A stretch of 64,000 nucleotides of DNA from NVTR01 sp036480115 (GTDB lineage Bacteria; Pseudomonadota; Alphaproteobacteria; Rhodobacterales; Rhodobacteraceae), in the NCBI GenBank assembly GCA_965224795.1, contig CBDDAE010000001.1, positions 1,426,001 to 1,490,000 of the forward strand. The letters run 5' to 3'. Positions 15,747 through 24,137 of the stretch are shown here, in pieces. Under the pieces are notes generated by a model. The model made no database searches, was not told the origin of the DNA, and worked only from the letters and a program-made list of their open reading frames with translations. Positions within the stretch are counted from its first letter, which is position 1, and each line of letters opens with the position of its first letter. Position numbers and translations under genes: made by a program.

Positions 15747-15776
15747 AAAAACCCCCGCCAGTTTCCTAGCGGGGGT
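15747..15776 (-). terminator. Rho-independent terminator after rplP
   Basis: ACCCCCGC (15751-15758) pairs with GCGGGGGT (15769-15776); on the minus strand the stem is followed by a T-run. It lies about 85 nt past the rplP stop and ends the S10-type unit, cutting it from rpmC. Confidence 0.85.
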
Positions 15777-15793
15777 GGTATTCTTGAGGGGGT

Positions 15794-15832
15794 GCGGCCC
15801 GCCGGAAATCTTTGATTTCCCGCTACACCGCA
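15794..15832. repeat. 39-bp dispersed repeat, copy 2
   Basis: Identical over 39 bases to 12678-12716. It lies between the terminator and the rplP stop, so it would be transcribed as the 3' untranslated part of the rplP mRNA. Confidence 0.85.
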
Positions 15833-15859
15833 CTTGGTGAATTTCGCTTTAGCGAAATA

Positions 15860-16273
15860 TCACCAGTCTTCGCGTACAACCGTCCGTGTTTTAACCGGCA
15901 GTTTCATCGCAGCGAGGCGCAGGGCTTCGCGGGCGACTTCTTCGGTTACTCCGTCAAGCTCGAACATGATGCGGCCGGGTTTTACCTTGGCGGCCCAGAA
16001 ATCCACGGAGCCCTTACCTTTACCCATCCGAACCTCGGTTGGTTTGCTGGTCACAGGTACGTCCGGAAAAATCCGGATCCAGACCCGGCCTTGCCGTTTC
16101 ATGTGGCGCGTCATGGCGCGACGGGCGGCTTCGATCTGGCGGGCGGTCACGCGATGCGGTTCCACCGATTTCAGGCCATATGTCCCGAATGTCAGATCAG
16201 TGCCGCCTTTTGCAGAGCCGTGGATACGGCCCTTGAACATTTTGCGGTATTTTGTGCGTTTTGGCTGAAGCAT
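15860..16273 (-). CDS. rplP: 50S ribosomal protein L16
   Basis: 137 aa. Large-subunit protein near the A site. M-L-Q-P-K-R-T-K-Y-R-K at the start, G-L-K-S-V-E-P-H-R-V-T-A-R-Q-I-E-A-A-R-R and the G-K-G-K-G...W loop are typical. It is the last gene of the rpsJ-to-rplP unit; rpmC does not follow, which is unusual. Confidence 0.97.
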   Translation of the reverse strand: MLQPKRTKYRKMFKGRIHGSAKGGTDLTFGTYGLKSVEPHRVTARQIEAARRAMTRHMKRQGRVWIRIFPDVPVTSKPTEVRMGKGKGSVDFWAAKVKPGRIMFELDGVTEEVAREALRLAAMKLPVKTRTVVREDW

Positions 16274-16288
16274 TATCCAGACCCTTCC

Positions 16289-16996
16289 TTAACGTCGGCC
16301 GCCGGCACCGCGAGGTGCTGGGCCTTCCTGGAGTTCCTGCAGGCGACGGTCGCGCGCTGCCGGATCGTGCTCCATTATTTCACCTTTGAAAATCCAGACT
16401 TTGATGCCGATAATGCCGTAGGCTGTGACAGCTTCGACATTTGCGTAATCGATGTCTGCGCGCAGGGTGTGCAGTGGCACACGGCCTTCGCGATACCATT
16501 CGGTACGGGCAATCTCAGCGCCACCAAGACGACCGGCGACGTTAACCCGGATACCCAGGGCACCCATGCGCATGGTGTTTTGCACGCTACGCTTCATGGC
16601 GCGACGGAATGAAATCCGACGTTCCAGCTGCTGGGCGATACCATCGGCCACCAGTTGCGCATCCATTTCAGGCTTGCGCACTTCGACGATGTTCAAATGC
16701 AGCTCACTGTCAGTGATATTGGCCAGTTTCTGGCGCAGGGTTTCGATGTCTGCGCCTTTCTTGCCAATGATGACGCCGGGCCGCGCTGTGTGAACCGTAA
16801 CGCGGCACTTTTTGTGTGGCCGTTCGATGATCACGCGGGAAATACCGGCCTGCTTGCATTCTTTATTGATGAATTCGCGCATCTTGATGTCTTCCAACAG
16901 CAAGTTACCGAAATCTTTGCTTTCCGCGTACCAGCGGCTGTCCCAGGTGCGGTTGATCTGCAGGCGCATCCCGATTGGATTGATTTTCTGACCCAT
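16289..16996 (-). CDS. rpsC: 30S ribosomal protein S3
   Basis: 235 aa. Head protein at the mRNA entry channel with a KH domain (G-V-I-I-G-K-K-G near residue 74) and the C-terminal S3 domain (G-A-L-G-I-R-V-N-V-A-G-R-L-G-G-A-E-I-A). Its ATG shares one base with the rplV stop. Confidence 0.97.
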   Translation of the reverse strand: MGQKINPIGMRLQINRTWDSRWYAESKDFGNLLLEDIKMREFINKECKQAGISRVIIERPHKKCRVTVHTARPGVIIGKKGADIETLRQKLANITDSELHLNIVEVRKPEMDAQLVADGIAQQLERRISFRRAMKRSVQNTMRMGALGIRVNVAGRLGGAEIARTEWYREGRVPLHTLRADIDYANVEAVTAYGIIGIKVWIFKGEIMEHDPAARDRRLQELQEGPAPRGAGGRR

Positions 16997-17376
16997 TAGG
17001 TTTGCTCCTCTACCTGGCGCACCAGGATTGTCAGTTCCGCGAACGGTTTCAAGATTTTACCAAATCGGCCACGGGCGCGTGGGCGTCCGCGTTTCAGGGT
17101 CAGGTTCTTGCCAACCCAGGCCTCGGCGACCACCAGTTCGTCAACATCCAGGTTATGGTTGTTTTCAGCGTTGGCGATTGCAGATTGCAGGCATTTCTTG
17201 ACGTCACCAGCGATACGTTTTTTGGAAAACGTCAAATCTGTCAGCGCTTTTTCAACCTTTTGGCCGCGAATAAGCTGGGCCACCAGGTTTAATTTCTGCG
17301 GGCTGGTGCGAAGCATTTTGGTTTTCGCCATTGCTTCGTTGTCAGCCACGCGGCGGGGGTTTTTTCCCTTACTCAT
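16996..17376 (-). CDS. rplV: 50S ribosomal protein L22
   Basis: 126 aa. Exit-tunnel protein. S-P-Q-K-L-N-L-V-A-Q-L-I-R-G, A-I-A-N-A-E-N-N-H and the beta-hairpin R-G-R-P-R-A-R-G-R that lines the tunnel are present. It overlaps rpsC by one base. Confidence 0.97.
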   Translation of the reverse strand: MSKGKNPRRVADNEAMAKTKMLRTSPQKLNLVAQLIRGQKVEKALTDLTFSKKRIAGDVKKCLQSAIANAENNHNLDVDELVVAEAWVGKNLTLKRGRPRARGRFGKILKPFAELTILVRQVEEQT

Positions 17377-17379
17377 GGC

Positions 17380-17658
17380 TTAGCTCCGCTTCGCTTTTTT
17401 ATCAGCGGTATGTCCATGATAGGTGCGGGTTGGTGAAAATTCACCGAACTTTTGACCAATCATGTCTTCCGTGACGTTAACAGGGATGTGCTTGCGACCG
17501 TTGTAGACACCAAATGTCAGGCCCACAAACTGTGGCAAAATAGTTGAACGGCGCGACCAGATTTTGATCACTTCGTTGCGGCCGCTTTCTTTGGATGCTT
17601 CGGCTTTTTTCAGCACGTAAGAATCTACAAAGGGGCCTTTCCATACAGAACGCGACAT
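17380..17658 (-). CDS. rpsS: 30S ribosomal protein S19
   Basis: 92 aa. Head protein that forms a complex with S13. M-S-R-S-V-W-K-G-P-F-V-D, I-W-S-R-R-S-T-I-L-P and G-E-F-S-P-T-R-T-Y-x-G-H are diagnostic. It lies 2 nt after rplB. Confidence 0.98.
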   Translation of the reverse strand: MSRSVWKGPFVDSYVLKKAEASKESGRNEVIKIWSRRSTILPQFVGLTFGVYNGRKHIPVNVTEDMIGQKFGEFSPTRTYHGHTADKKAKRS

Positions 17659-17660
17659 TT

Positions 17661-18503
17661 CTACCGGCCCTTTCTTTTAGCGTGACGCGAGCGGATGATA
17701 AGCTTGCCGGACGCTTTTTTCTTGTTACGGGTTTTTGCACCCTTGGTTGGTTTGCCCCACGGGGTAACCGGGTGACGACCACCGGATGTGCGACCCTCAC
17801 CACCACCATGCGGGTGATCGACCGGGTTCATAACCACACCGCGAACACTTGGGCGAATACCCTTGTGACGGTTGCGGCCAGCCTTACCGATGTTTTGGTT
17901 GCTGTTGTCAGGGTTCGACACGGCACCCACGGTGGCCATGCATTCCTGACGCACCATGCGCAGTTCGCCGGATGACAAACGGATCTGAGCGTAACCACCA
18001 TCACGGCCAACAAACTGAGCATACGTTCCGGCAGCGCGCGCAATCTGACCGCCCTTGCCTTGCTTCATCTCAATGTTGTGGATGATGGTACCGATCGGCA
18101 TGCCGGAAAACGGCATCGCGTTGCCCGGTTTCACGTCAACCTTGGCACCGGCAATCACCTTATCGCCAACGCCTAAACGTTGTGGTGCAATGATATAAGC
18201 TTGTTCGCCATCATCGTACTTGATCAGCGCGATGAATGCGGTGCGGTTTGGGTCATATTCGATCCGTTCCACAGTTGCGCTGACGTCAAGCTTATTGCGT
18301 TTGAAATCAACGATCCGGTAAAGACGCTTGGCGCCCCCACCTTTACGACGCATCGTAATCCGTCCGGTATTGTTCCGTCCGCCATTTTTGGTCAATCCCT
18401 CAACAAGGGCTTTGACCGGGCGGCCTTTCCAAAGCTCCGAACGGTCGATCAGAACCAGCCCACGCTGGCCTGGCGTCGTCGGTTTATACGACTTTAATGC
18501 CAT
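17661..18503 (-). CDS. rplB: 50S ribosomal protein L2
   Basis: 280 aa. Core protein of the peptidyl transferase region. M-A-L-K-S-Y-K-P-T-T-P-G-Q-R-G, and V-V-M-N-P-V-D-H-P-H-G-G-G-E-G-R containing the conserved His, are present. The tail is strongly basic. A 104-nt gap separates it from rplW. Confidence 0.98.
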   Translation of the reverse strand: MALKSYKPTTPGQRGLVLIDRSELWKGRPVKALVEGLTKNGGRNNTGRITMRRKGGGAKRLYRIVDFKRNKLDVSATVERIEYDPNRTAFIALIKYDDGEQAYIIAPQRLGVGDKVIAGAKVDVKPGNAMPFSGMPIGTIIHNIEMKQGKGGQIARAAGTYAQFVGRDGGYAQIRLSSGELRMVRQECMATVGAVSNPDNSNQNIGKAGRNRHKGIRPSVRGVVMNPVDHPHGGGEGRTSGGRHPVTPWGKPTKGAKTRNKKKASGKLIIRSRHAKRKGR

Positions 18504-18607
18504 GCTTTTCTGTCTTCCGTTAGGTTAGGGCCCCGTAGGTCCCGTTTGGTTTGTGGCTTGGCGGAGTATTCCCCGCCCTACCGGTTAATTATGATCCGCG
18601 CCTTGGT

Positions 18608-18904
18608 TTAAAGACCCGTTGATACGTCTATTGTGTTACCCTCTTCGAGCGTCACATAGGCTTTCTTGACGTCTTTACGGCGACCAGGTTTGCCGCGAAA
18701 TTTTTTGGTCTTACCCTTGGTGATCGAAGTATTAACCGCCTTCACCTTGACCCCAAAAAGGTTTTCTACCGCCTCTTTGATCGCCGGTTTATTGGCGTCC
18801 ATTGCCACTTCAAACACAACCGCACCATTTTCAGAAGCCATTGTGGCCTTTTCGGTGATGATCGGCTTGCGGATCACGTCATAATGTTCGGCTTTGGCAT
18901 TCAT
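18608..18904 (-). CDS. rplW: 50S ribosomal protein L23
   Basis: 98 aa. Exit-tunnel docking protein. D-V-I-R-K-P-I-I-T-E-K-A-T and G-R-R-K-D-V-K-K-A-Y-V are conserved. Its ATG overlaps the rplD stop by 4 nt. Confidence 0.97.
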   Translation of the reverse strand: MNAKAEHYDVIRKPIITEKATMASENGAVVFEVAMDANKPAIKEAVENLFGVKVKAVNTSITKGKTKKFRGKPGRRKDVKKAYVTLEEGNTIDVSTGL

Positions 18905-19521
18905 GATAAACGAGCCTCCAATGCTTCAACACCTGCTTTAGTGATCACCAGCGTGTCGCGTTTCAGAATGTCATAAACGTTTGCGCCCATGGTTGGCAAA
19001 ATATCAACACCGTTGATGTTACTTGCCGCGCGGGCGAAATTATCATTCACGTCAGCGCCATCTATAACCAGAACACGCCTCCAGCCGTTTTCTTTAATAG
19101 CTTTGGCCAAAACTGAGGTTTTTGCGTCTTTCAGTGTGGCTTCGTCCAGAATGACCAGATTTCCAGTTGCCGCCTTAGAGCTCAGCGCGTGGCGTAGGCC
19201 CAATTTGCGAAACTTTTTGGTTAGTTCGTGGCCGTGGCTACGAACTTTAGGGCCTTTATAGACACCACCACCGCGAAAGATCGGCGCCGAGCGGGCGCCG
19301 TGGCGGGCGCCACCAGTGCCTTTTTGGCGATAGATCTTTTTGGTGGAATAGTTCACCTCGGAACGGGTTTTCACTTTATGGGTGCCGGCTTGCGCATTGT
19401 TGCGCTGCCAGCGAACCACGCGGTGCAGGATATCGGCACGTGGTTCCAGGCCGTAAATCTCATCATTCAGATCGACGGAACCGGCCTTTTTGCCATCCAG
19501 TTTGATTGCATCAGCTTTCAT
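18901..19521 (-). CDS. rplD: 50S ribosomal protein L4
   Basis: 206 aa. Exit-tunnel protein. The ATG at 19521 gives M-K-A-D-A-I-K-L-D and is preceded by an excellent AAGGAGG that lies within the end of rplC. The frame is open further upstream only because it shadows the low-complexity tail of rplC. The R-Q-K-G-T-G-G-A-R-H-G-A-R tunnel loop is intact. It overlaps rplC by 11 nt and rplW by 4 nt. Confidence 0.96.
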   Translation of the reverse strand: MKADAIKLDGKKAGSVDLNDEIYGLEPRADILHRVVRWQRNNAQAGTHKVKTRSEVNYSTKKIYRQKGTGGARHGARSAPIFRGGGVYKGPKVRSHGHELTKKFRKLGLRHALSSKAATGNLVILDEATLKDAKTSVLAKAIKENGWRRVLVIDGADVNDNFARAASNINGVDILPTMGANVYDILKRDTLVITKAGVEALEARLS

Positions 19522-20377
19522 CTTTGTCGCCTCCTTCAGCGGCATCTGTTGCCGGTGCATCTGTATCAGCAGCGTCTGAGGCTTCCATTGCGGCGGCCTG
19601 TGCTGCTTGGGCTTCTGCAGCTGCTGCTGCTTCGGCTTCGGCGGCTTCGGCGGCGGCTGCATCAGCTGCGGCTTGCGCGGCTTTTTCAGCTTCAGCAGCG
19701 GCGGAACGTAGCGCTGCCGGGTAGATCACATTTTCAGGGATGGCCTTTTTGACCGCGTCCTTGACTGTAACCCAACCACCTTTGGAACCGGGAACAGCGC
19801 CTTTGACCATGATCAATCCACGGTCTGCATCTGTGCGGATCACTTGCAGGTTTTGAGTGGTGACCTTGGCAGCACCCATGTGGCCGGCCATTTTCTTACC
19901 CTTGAACACCTTGCCGGGGTCCTGACATTGGCCAGTTGACCCGTGCGAACGGTGGCTGATCGACACACCGTGTGTGGCGCGCAGACCCTTGAAATTGTGC
20001 CGCTTCATCGCACCTGCAAAACCTTTACCGATCGACGTACCAGATACGTCGACATACTGGCCTTCAAAGTAATGGTTGGCAGTGATTTCTTCGCCCACTT
20101 CGATCAGGTTTTCCGGGGCAACCCGAAATTCCGCAATCTTACGCTTGGGTTCAACCTTGGCGGCGGCAAAATGGCCGCGCATGGCTTTTGACGTCCGCTT
20201 GGCTTTGGCAGAACCACAGCCGAGCTGAACGGCGCTATAGCCATCCGTTTCGGCCGTGCGTTTGGCCACAACCTGCAGGTTGTCCATTTGAAGCACGGTC
20301 ACAGGAATCTGCTTGCCGTCTTCCATGAAAAGACGGGTCATGCCCATTTTTTTCGCTATAATACCAGAGCGCAGCAT
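19511..20377 (-). CDS. rplC: 50S ribosomal protein L3 with alanine-rich C-terminal tail
   Basis: 288 aa. The core (residues 1 to about 221) is a normal L3: R-S-G-I-I-A-K-K-M-G-M-T-R and S-H-R-S-H-G-S-T-G-Q, where Gln150 matches the residue methylated by PrmB in E. coli. It continues into a tail of about 67 residues made almost only of Ala and Glu/Gln/Asp, ending G-G-D-K-D-E-S. Longer L3 proteins are known in this family of bacteria, but the tail is outside the ribosomal core and its role is unknown. The end overlaps rplD and contains its Shine-Dalgarno. Confidence 0.96.
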   Translation of the reverse strand: MLRSGIIAKKMGMTRLFMEDGKQIPVTVLQMDNLQVVAKRTAETDGYSAVQLGCGSAKAKRTSKAMRGHFAAAKVEPKRKIAEFRVAPENLIEVGEEITANHYFEGQYVDVSGTSIGKGFAGAMKRHNFKGLRATHGVSISHRSHGSTGQCQDPGKVFKGKKMAGHMGAAKVTTQNLQVIRTDADRGLIMVKGAVPGSKGGWVTVKDAVKKAIPENVIYPAALRSAAAEAEKAAQAAADAAAAEAAEAEAAAAAEAQAAQAAAMEASDAADTDAPATDAAEGGDKDES

Positions 20378-20392
20378 GTCTGATCCGCCCCC

Positions 20393-20707
20393 TTATACTT
20401 TGATTTCAACGTCAACACCGGCGGCCAGGTCGAGCTTCATCAGCGCGTCCACGGTCTGGGGTGTTGGGTCGATAATGTCGAGAAGCCGCTTATGTGTGCG
20501 GATTTCAAACTGCTCACGCGCCTTTTTGTTGACGTGCGGGCTACGCAAAACGCAAAACTTTTCAATCTTGTTGGGCAGCGGAATTGGCCCGCGCACATTG
20601 GCGCCGGTGCGTTTTGCAGTGGAGACGATTTCCTGAGTACTCGCGTCGAGTATCCGGAAATCGAACGCCTTTAGGCGAATGCGAATAGTTTGGCTTTTGG
20701 GGGCCAT
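20393..20707 (-). CDS. rpsJ: 30S ribosomal protein S10 / NusE
   Basis: 104 aa. Head protein that also serves as NusE in antitermination complexes. I-R-I-R-L-K-A-F-D-F-R-I-L-D, A-x-V-R-G-P-I-P-L-P and H-V-N-K-K-A-R-E-Q-F-E are diagnostic. It lies 78 nt after tuf, with a strong hairpin in that gap. Confidence 0.97.
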   Translation of the reverse strand: MAPKSQTIRIRLKAFDFRILDASTQEIVSTAKRTGANVRGPIPLPNKIEKFCVLRSPHVNKKAREQFEIRTHKRLLDIIDPTPQTVDALMKLDLAAGVDVEIKV

Positions 20708-20739
20708 GTGACGTGCCTTTCGCGGCTGAAAGTTGATTG

Positions 20740-20765
20740 GTGGAGGGCCGGGTTTGGCCCCCCAC
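20740..20765 (-). other. Strong hairpin between tuf and rpsJ
   Basis: In the minus-strand RNA, 10 bases at 20756-20765 pair fully (one G-U) with 20740-20749 across a 6-nt loop. No T-run follows, so it looks like an mRNA stabiliser, processing site or leader element rather than a terminator. Confidence 0.6.
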
Positions 20766-20785
20766 GTCGAACCGTAGTTTTTTAT

Positions 20786-21961
20786 TTACGCAATAATTTT
20801 ACTTACGACGCCCGAGCCAACAGTCCGGCCGCCTTCGCGGATGGCGAAGCGCAGTTTTTCTTCCATGGCGATCGGGGCGATCAGCTCAACATTGAACTTC
20901 AGGTTGTCCCCAGGCATCACCATTTCGGTGCCACTTGGCAGCTCAACCGTACCGGTCACATCCGTGGTTCGGAAGTAAAACTGTGGCCGGTAGTTCTTGA
21001 AGAACGGTGTGTGACGGCCGCCCTCTTCTTTGGTCAGAATGTAAACCTCAGCCTCAAACTTGGTGTGCGGCTTAACCGAACCCGGCTTGGCCAGGATCTG
21101 ACCCCGCTCAACGCCTTCACGGTCAATACCGCGCAAAAGAACGCCAACATTGTCGCCCGCTTCACCGCGATCCAGCAGCTTGCGGAACATTTCAACACCG
21201 GTACAGGTGGTTTTGGACGTGTCTTTGATGCCGATGATTTCAATCTCGTCGCCAACATTAACCACACCGCGTTCAATACGGCCTGTTACAACAGTACCGC
21301 GACCAGAGATTGAGAACACATCCTCAATCGGCAGCAGGAACGGCTGATCAATCGGACGCGCAGGGGTTGGAATATATTCATCCACAGCCGCCATCAGTTT
21401 CTTGATGCTTTCTTCGCCGATCTCAGGATCGCGGCCTTCAAGCGCTGCCAGAGCCGAACCTGGAATGATTGGAATATCATCGCCTGGGTAATCGTAGCTG
21501 GACAGCAGTTCACGGATTTCCATTTCAACAAGTTCAAGCAGTTCGTCATCGTCGACCTGATCAACTTTGTTCATGTAGACAACCATGTGCGGGATGCCAA
21601 CCTGGCGACCCAGCAGGATGTGTTCGCGCGTTTGTGGCATTGGGCCGTCAGCTGCGTTCACAACCAGAATAGCACCATCCATTTGCGCAGCACCGGTAAT
21701 CATGTTCTTCACATAGTCAGCGTGGCCGGGGCAATCGACGTGGGCGTAGTGCCGGTTCTCAGTCTCATATTCAACATGCGCCGTAGAGATCGTGATCCCA
21801 CGCGCCTTTTCCTCAGGTGCCGCGTCAATCGCGTCATAGTCCTGAAACTCACCAAAATACTTGGTGATCGCCGCCGTCAGCGTCGTCTTGCCATGGTCAA
21901 CATGGCCGATTGTGCCAACGTTAACGTGCGGCTTATTGCGTTCAAACTTTTCCTTAGCCAT
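20786..21961 (-). CDS. tuf: Elongation factor Tu
   Basis: 391 aa, standard length. It delivers aminoacyl-tRNA to the ribosome as a GTP complex. G1 G-H-V-D-H-G-K-T (residues 19-26), switch II D-C-P-G-H near 81-85, N-K-V-D for guanine recognition and the beta-barrel domains 2 and 3 are intact. It lies 31 nt after fusA and before rpsJ, the usual alphaproteobacterial layout. A second tuf copy often exists elsewhere in such genomes and cannot be judged here. Confidence 0.98.
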   Translation of the reverse strand: MAKEKFERNKPHVNVGTIGHVDHGKTTLTAAITKYFGEFQDYDAIDAAPEEKARGITISTAHVEYETENRHYAHVDCPGHADYVKNMITGAAQMDGAILVVNAADGPMPQTREHILLGRQVGIPHMVVYMNKVDQVDDDELLELVEMEIRELLSSYDYPGDDIPIIPGSALAALEGRDPEIGEESIKKLMAAVDEYIPTPARPIDQPFLLPIEDVFSISGRGTVVTGRIERGVVNVGDEIEIIGIKDTSKTTCTGVEMFRKLLDRGEAGDNVGVLLRGIDREGVERGQILAKPGSVKPHTKFEAEVYILTKEEGGRHTPFFKNYRPQFYFRTTDVTGTVELPSGTEMVMPGDNLKFNVELIAPIAMEEKLRFAIREGGRTVGSGVVSKIIA

Positions 21962-21992
21962 GGGGGCCTCCTACATAAATCTGTTGTTTCGC

Positions 21993-24116
21993 TTAGGCGA
22001 ACTTTGCCTGAATTTCTTCGCTGATTGCGTGTGGTACTGAATCGTAATGATCAAATTGCATGCTAAAGTTTGCACGACCCGACGACATAGAGCGCAAGGT
22101 GTTGATATAGCCAAACATGTTGGCCAGTGGCACAAACGCTTCAATAGCAATGGCATTGCCGCGCGTGTCTTGACCCTGAACCTGGCCGCGACGGGATGTC
22201 AGATCGCCGATAATGCCACCAGTATATTCATCCGGCGTGATCACTTCGACTTTCATGATCGGTTCCAGCATCTTTGCACCAGCCTTGCGCATGCCTTCAC
22301 GCATGCACATCCGCGCAGCAATTTCAAAAGCCAGAATGCTAGAGTCAACGTCGTGGTACTTACCTTCGAGCAGGACAACCTTGAAGTCGATAACCGGGAA
22401 ACCAGCCAGCGGGCCGCTATCCATCACTGACAGGATGCCTTTTTCAACGCCGGGGATATATTCCTTAGGAACAGAACCGCCAACCACTTTGCTTTCAAAG
22501 CTGTAACCTTCGCCCGGTTCAGTTGGAATGATTTCCATCTTAACTTCGGCGTATTGACCAGAACCACCTGACTGTTTCTTGTGCGTGTAAGTGTGTTCAA
22601 CCATGTGGCCAATGGTTTCACGATACGCTACCTGCGGCTGACCGATATTTGCTTCAACTTTGAATTCACGCTTCAGACGATCCACCAGAATATCCAGGTG
22701 AAGTTCGCCCATGCCCTTCATGATCACCTGACCACTTTCAAAGTCAGTCTCAACCCGGAAGGATGGGTCTTCAGCGGCCAGACGGGCAAGGCCAGCGGAC
22801 ATTTTTTCCTGATCGGCCTTGGTTTTTGGTTCAACCGCAATCTCGATCACAGGATCGGGGAAGGTCATGGTTTCCAGAATGACCGGATCCTGTACCGAAC
22901 ACAGGGTGTCCCCGGTAGTGGTTTCTTTCAGACCGGCAAGCGCGATAATGTCACCCGCAAATGCTTCGGTGATTTCTTCGCGGTCGTTGGAATGCATCAT
23001 CATCATCCGGCCAACGCGTTCTTTTTTGCCCTTGGTGGAATTGACCATGGTATCACCCTTAGTGAGCGTACCAGAATAGATGCGGGTAAATGTCAGCGTA
23101 CCAACAAACGGGTCGTTCATGATCTTGAACGCCAGACCGGAAAACGCCATGTCGTCATCAGCGCGACGCGCGATGTCACGGGTTTCTGTTTCGTCGCCGG
23201 GTTTAAAGCCCATGTAATCAACAACGTCCAGCGGGCTGGGCAAAAAGTCGATCACAGCGTTCAGCAGCGGCTGAACACCTTTGTTTTTGAAGGCAGACCC
23301 ACATAGGATCGGCACAAATTTCATGGCCAACGTACCGGCACGGATCAGTTTACGCAGGGTATCAACGTCAGGCTCGGTGCCTTCCAGATACGCTTCCATT
23401 GCGTCGTCATCCATGTCGACGGCAAGTTCAATCATCTCACCGCGCAACGTGTTGGCTTCGTCCTGCAATTCAGCACGGATCGGACGCAGTTCCCAGGACG
23501 CACCCAGATCTTCACCCGCCCAAACCCATTCCTGCATGGTGATCAGGTCAATCAGACCTTCCAGTTCGGTTTCAGCACCAATTGGCATCTGAACCGGGCA
23601 AGGGACCGCACCGGTGCGATCACGGATCATCCGCACGCAGTTCATAAAGTCTGCGCCGATCTTGTCCATCTTGTTGACGAATACAATCCGCGGCACTTTG
23701 TACCGATCAGCCTGACGCCAAACGGTTTCGGTTTGTGGCTCAACACCCGCGTTGGCATCCAGCAGCGCAATCGCGCCGTCCAGAACCGCCAGCGAACGTT
23801 CAACTTCGATGGTGAAATCCACGTGGCCGGGGGTGTCGATTATGTTCATGCGAACCTTGTCGCCTGTTCCATCACCTTCAACGCCGGTTTCAGAACGCTC
23901 CCAGAAAGTAGTGGTTGCCGCAGACGTAATCGTGATGCCGCGTTCTTGTTCCTGCTCCATCCAATCCATGGTCGCAGCGCCGTCATGCACTTCGCCAATA
24001 TTATGGGATTTACCAGTGTAATATAGGATGCGTTCGGTGCAGGTGGTTTTACCAGCATCGATATGCGCCATGATACCAAAATTACGGTATCGGGTCAGGG
24101 GATATTCGCGTGCCAT
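21993..24116 (-). CDS. fusA: Elongation factor G
   Basis: 707 aa. GTPase that drives ribosomal translocation and, with RRF, recycling. G1 A-H-I-D-A-G-K-T-T near residue 17, D-T-P-G-H-V-D-F and N-K-M-D motifs are present; domain IV with the tip region and domain V follow. It lies 21 nt after rpsG. Confidence 0.98.
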   Translation of the reverse strand: MAREYPLTRYRNFGIMAHIDAGKTTCTERILYYTGKSHNIGEVHDGAATMDWMEQEQERGITITSAATTTFWERSETGVEGDGTGDKVRMNIIDTPGHVDFTIEVERSLAVLDGAIALLDANAGVEPQTETVWRQADRYKVPRIVFVNKMDKIGADFMNCVRMIRDRTGAVPCPVQMPIGAETELEGLIDLITMQEWVWAGEDLGASWELRPIRAELQDEANTLRGEMIELAVDMDDDAMEAYLEGTEPDVDTLRKLIRAGTLAMKFVPILCGSAFKNKGVQPLLNAVIDFLPSPLDVVDYMGFKPGDETETRDIARRADDDMAFSGLAFKIMNDPFVGTLTFTRIYSGTLTKGDTMVNSTKGKKERVGRMMMMHSNDREEITEAFAGDIIALAGLKETTTGDTLCSVQDPVILETMTFPDPVIEIAVEPKTKADQEKMSAGLARLAAEDPSFRVETDFESGQVIMKGMGELHLDILVDRLKREFKVEANIGQPQVAYRETIGHMVEHTYTHKKQSGGSGQYAEVKMEIIPTEPGEGYSFESKVVGGSVPKEYIPGVEKGILSVMDSGPLAGFPVIDFKVVLLEGKYHDVDSSILAFEIAARMCMREGMRKAGAKMLEPIMKVEVITPDEYTGGIIGDLTSRRGQVQGQDTRGNAIAIEAFVPLANMFGYINTLRSMSSGRANFSMQFDHYDSVPHAISEEIQAKFA

Positions 24117-24137
24117 CTTTCGGCCCTTTACTTCAAA

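Noticed and set aside
12566..15832. Short repeats as a CRISPR array
   Set aside because: Only two copies of each, far apart, with genes between and no spacers or cas genes.
19522..19662. N-terminal extension of rplD rich in Pro, Lys and Gln
   Set aside because: It is the out-of-frame reading of the low-complexity tail of rplC; the real rplD start has an ideal ribosome site at 19521.
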